This document shows, in pieces, positions 63,865 through 64,000 of a stretch of 64,000 nucleotides of DNA (the first letter of the stretch is position 1; every line of letters starts with the position of its first letter). Made by a program: the position numbers and the translations under genes. The notes beneath the pieces were generated by a model. The model saw only the letters and a list, made by a program, of their open reading frames with translations. It was not told where the DNA came from and made no database searches. The DNA is from Pseudomonas arcuscaelestis (GTDB lineage Bacteria; Pseudomonadota; Gammaproteobacteria; Pseudomonadales; Pseudomonadaceae). The stretch is from positions 1 through 64,000 of the forward strand of contig NZ_JACOPV010000015.1 of the NCBI RefSeq assembly GCF_016881005.1, written 5' to 3'.

Positions 63865-64000
63865 TGGCGCGCTTCTCCCTGATTCAAACCAACTTCACTG
63901 CCGGCGAGCTCTCGCCTCGCATGTATGGCCGTGTCGATATCGCGCGCTATCAGAACGGCGCGATGATCATGGAGAACTGTTGGCCGGTGGTGCACGGTGG
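63864..64000 (+). CDS. Tail tubular protein B-like (nozzle), partial
   Basis: Begins MARFSLIQTNFTAGELSPRM and continues YGRVDIARYQNGAMIMENCW, the conserved start of podovirus tail proteins of the gp12/nozzle type. The gene runs off the window after 45 residues. Confidence 0.8.
   Translation, partial: MARFSLIQTNFTAGELSPRMYGRVDIARYQNGAMIMENCWPVVHG

Larger units (their letters stand above)
41314..64000. mobile_element. Temperate podovirus prophage, left 22.7 kb, integrated at tRNA-Thr
   Basis: From the tRNA-Thr gene to the window edge the gene content and order are those of a lambdoid phage: integrase next to the tRNA, a leftward recombination operon, CI/Cro/CII, O and P, lysis genes and head genes. 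The head genes (podovirus portal, Bbp19-like protein, phage-capsid-2 coat protein, tail tubular A and B) suggest a short-tailed virion. Nearly all frames are open, so the element may be intact, but the right end and the terminase lie outside the window. Confidence 0.93.

Noticed and set aside
1..64000. Insertion sequences and transposases
   Set aside because: No transposase-like frame or paired terminal repeats with target duplications were seen anywhere in the window.

Overview
The window is bacterial chromosome from a Pseudomonas, most likely the P. putida group or a close relative. The evidence is the local gene order (5S rRNA, pqi genes, rpsT/murJ, ribF-ileS-lspA-fkpB-ispH, minor pilins, thiO, a Liv-type transporter, bamD/rluD/pgeF/clpB, ndh, coaE-pilD-pilC/pilA, tRNA-Thr), which matches my memory of P. 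putida KT2440, plus the GC-rich codon use and the REP-like hairpins. No database search was possible, so all names rest on motifs and recognition of families.

Layout of the core part (1-41400). The window opens on the 3' end of a 5S rRNA gene and its terminator. A three-gene MCE lipid-transport operon follows, with PqiA split into two half-length genes and a six-domain PqiB. Divergent rpsT and murJ lead into the tightly overlapping ribF-ileS-lspA-fkpB-ispH chain. Next is a reduced minor-pilin cluster that lacks PilY1, then thiO. A long leftward operon (GntR regulator, Liv-type ABC transporter, carbamoylase-type M20 hydrolase, amidase) looks like import and breakdown of an unidentified amide or ureido compound. 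BamD, RluD, PgeF and ClpB follow, then a tRNA cluster (Asn, Pro, Lys, Pro), Ndh, two small conserved proteins, an NCS2 purine permease with 8-oxoguanine deaminase, and the coaE/pilD/pilC/pilA locus, which lacks pilB.

From tRNA-Thr(CGT) at 41314 to the end of the window lies the left 22.7 kb of a lambda-like temperate podovirus prophage. An integrase sits directly against the tRNA. A leftward operon (small ORFs, RecT, YqaJ exonuclease, FtsK-like protein, DnaQ-like exonuclease, cytosine methyltransferase, Ea22-like protein, AlpA/Xis) starts from a clear PL with three operators at an exact 23-bp period. CI, Cro and CII form the immunity region. The rightward operon holds O-like and P-like replication genes with probable origin iterons inside the O gene, a series of small proteins, holin, endolysin and nested spanins, a candidate Acb2/Tad1 cyclic-nucleotide sponge, and a head module (portal, scaffold, capsid, tail-tube adaptor) that reminds me of Bordetella phage BPP-1. 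The window ends inside a tail gene. No terminase or right attachment site is visible.

The points most worth following up are: a second, long, protein-like frame inside the methyltransferase gene; DNA repeats in three reading frames of the O-like gene; a 23-bp hairpin element repeated at module junctions; a beta-clamp-like QLTLF motif on a small helix-turn-helix protein; the Acb2-like protein; and the paired absence of pilY1 and pilB in the pilus loci.
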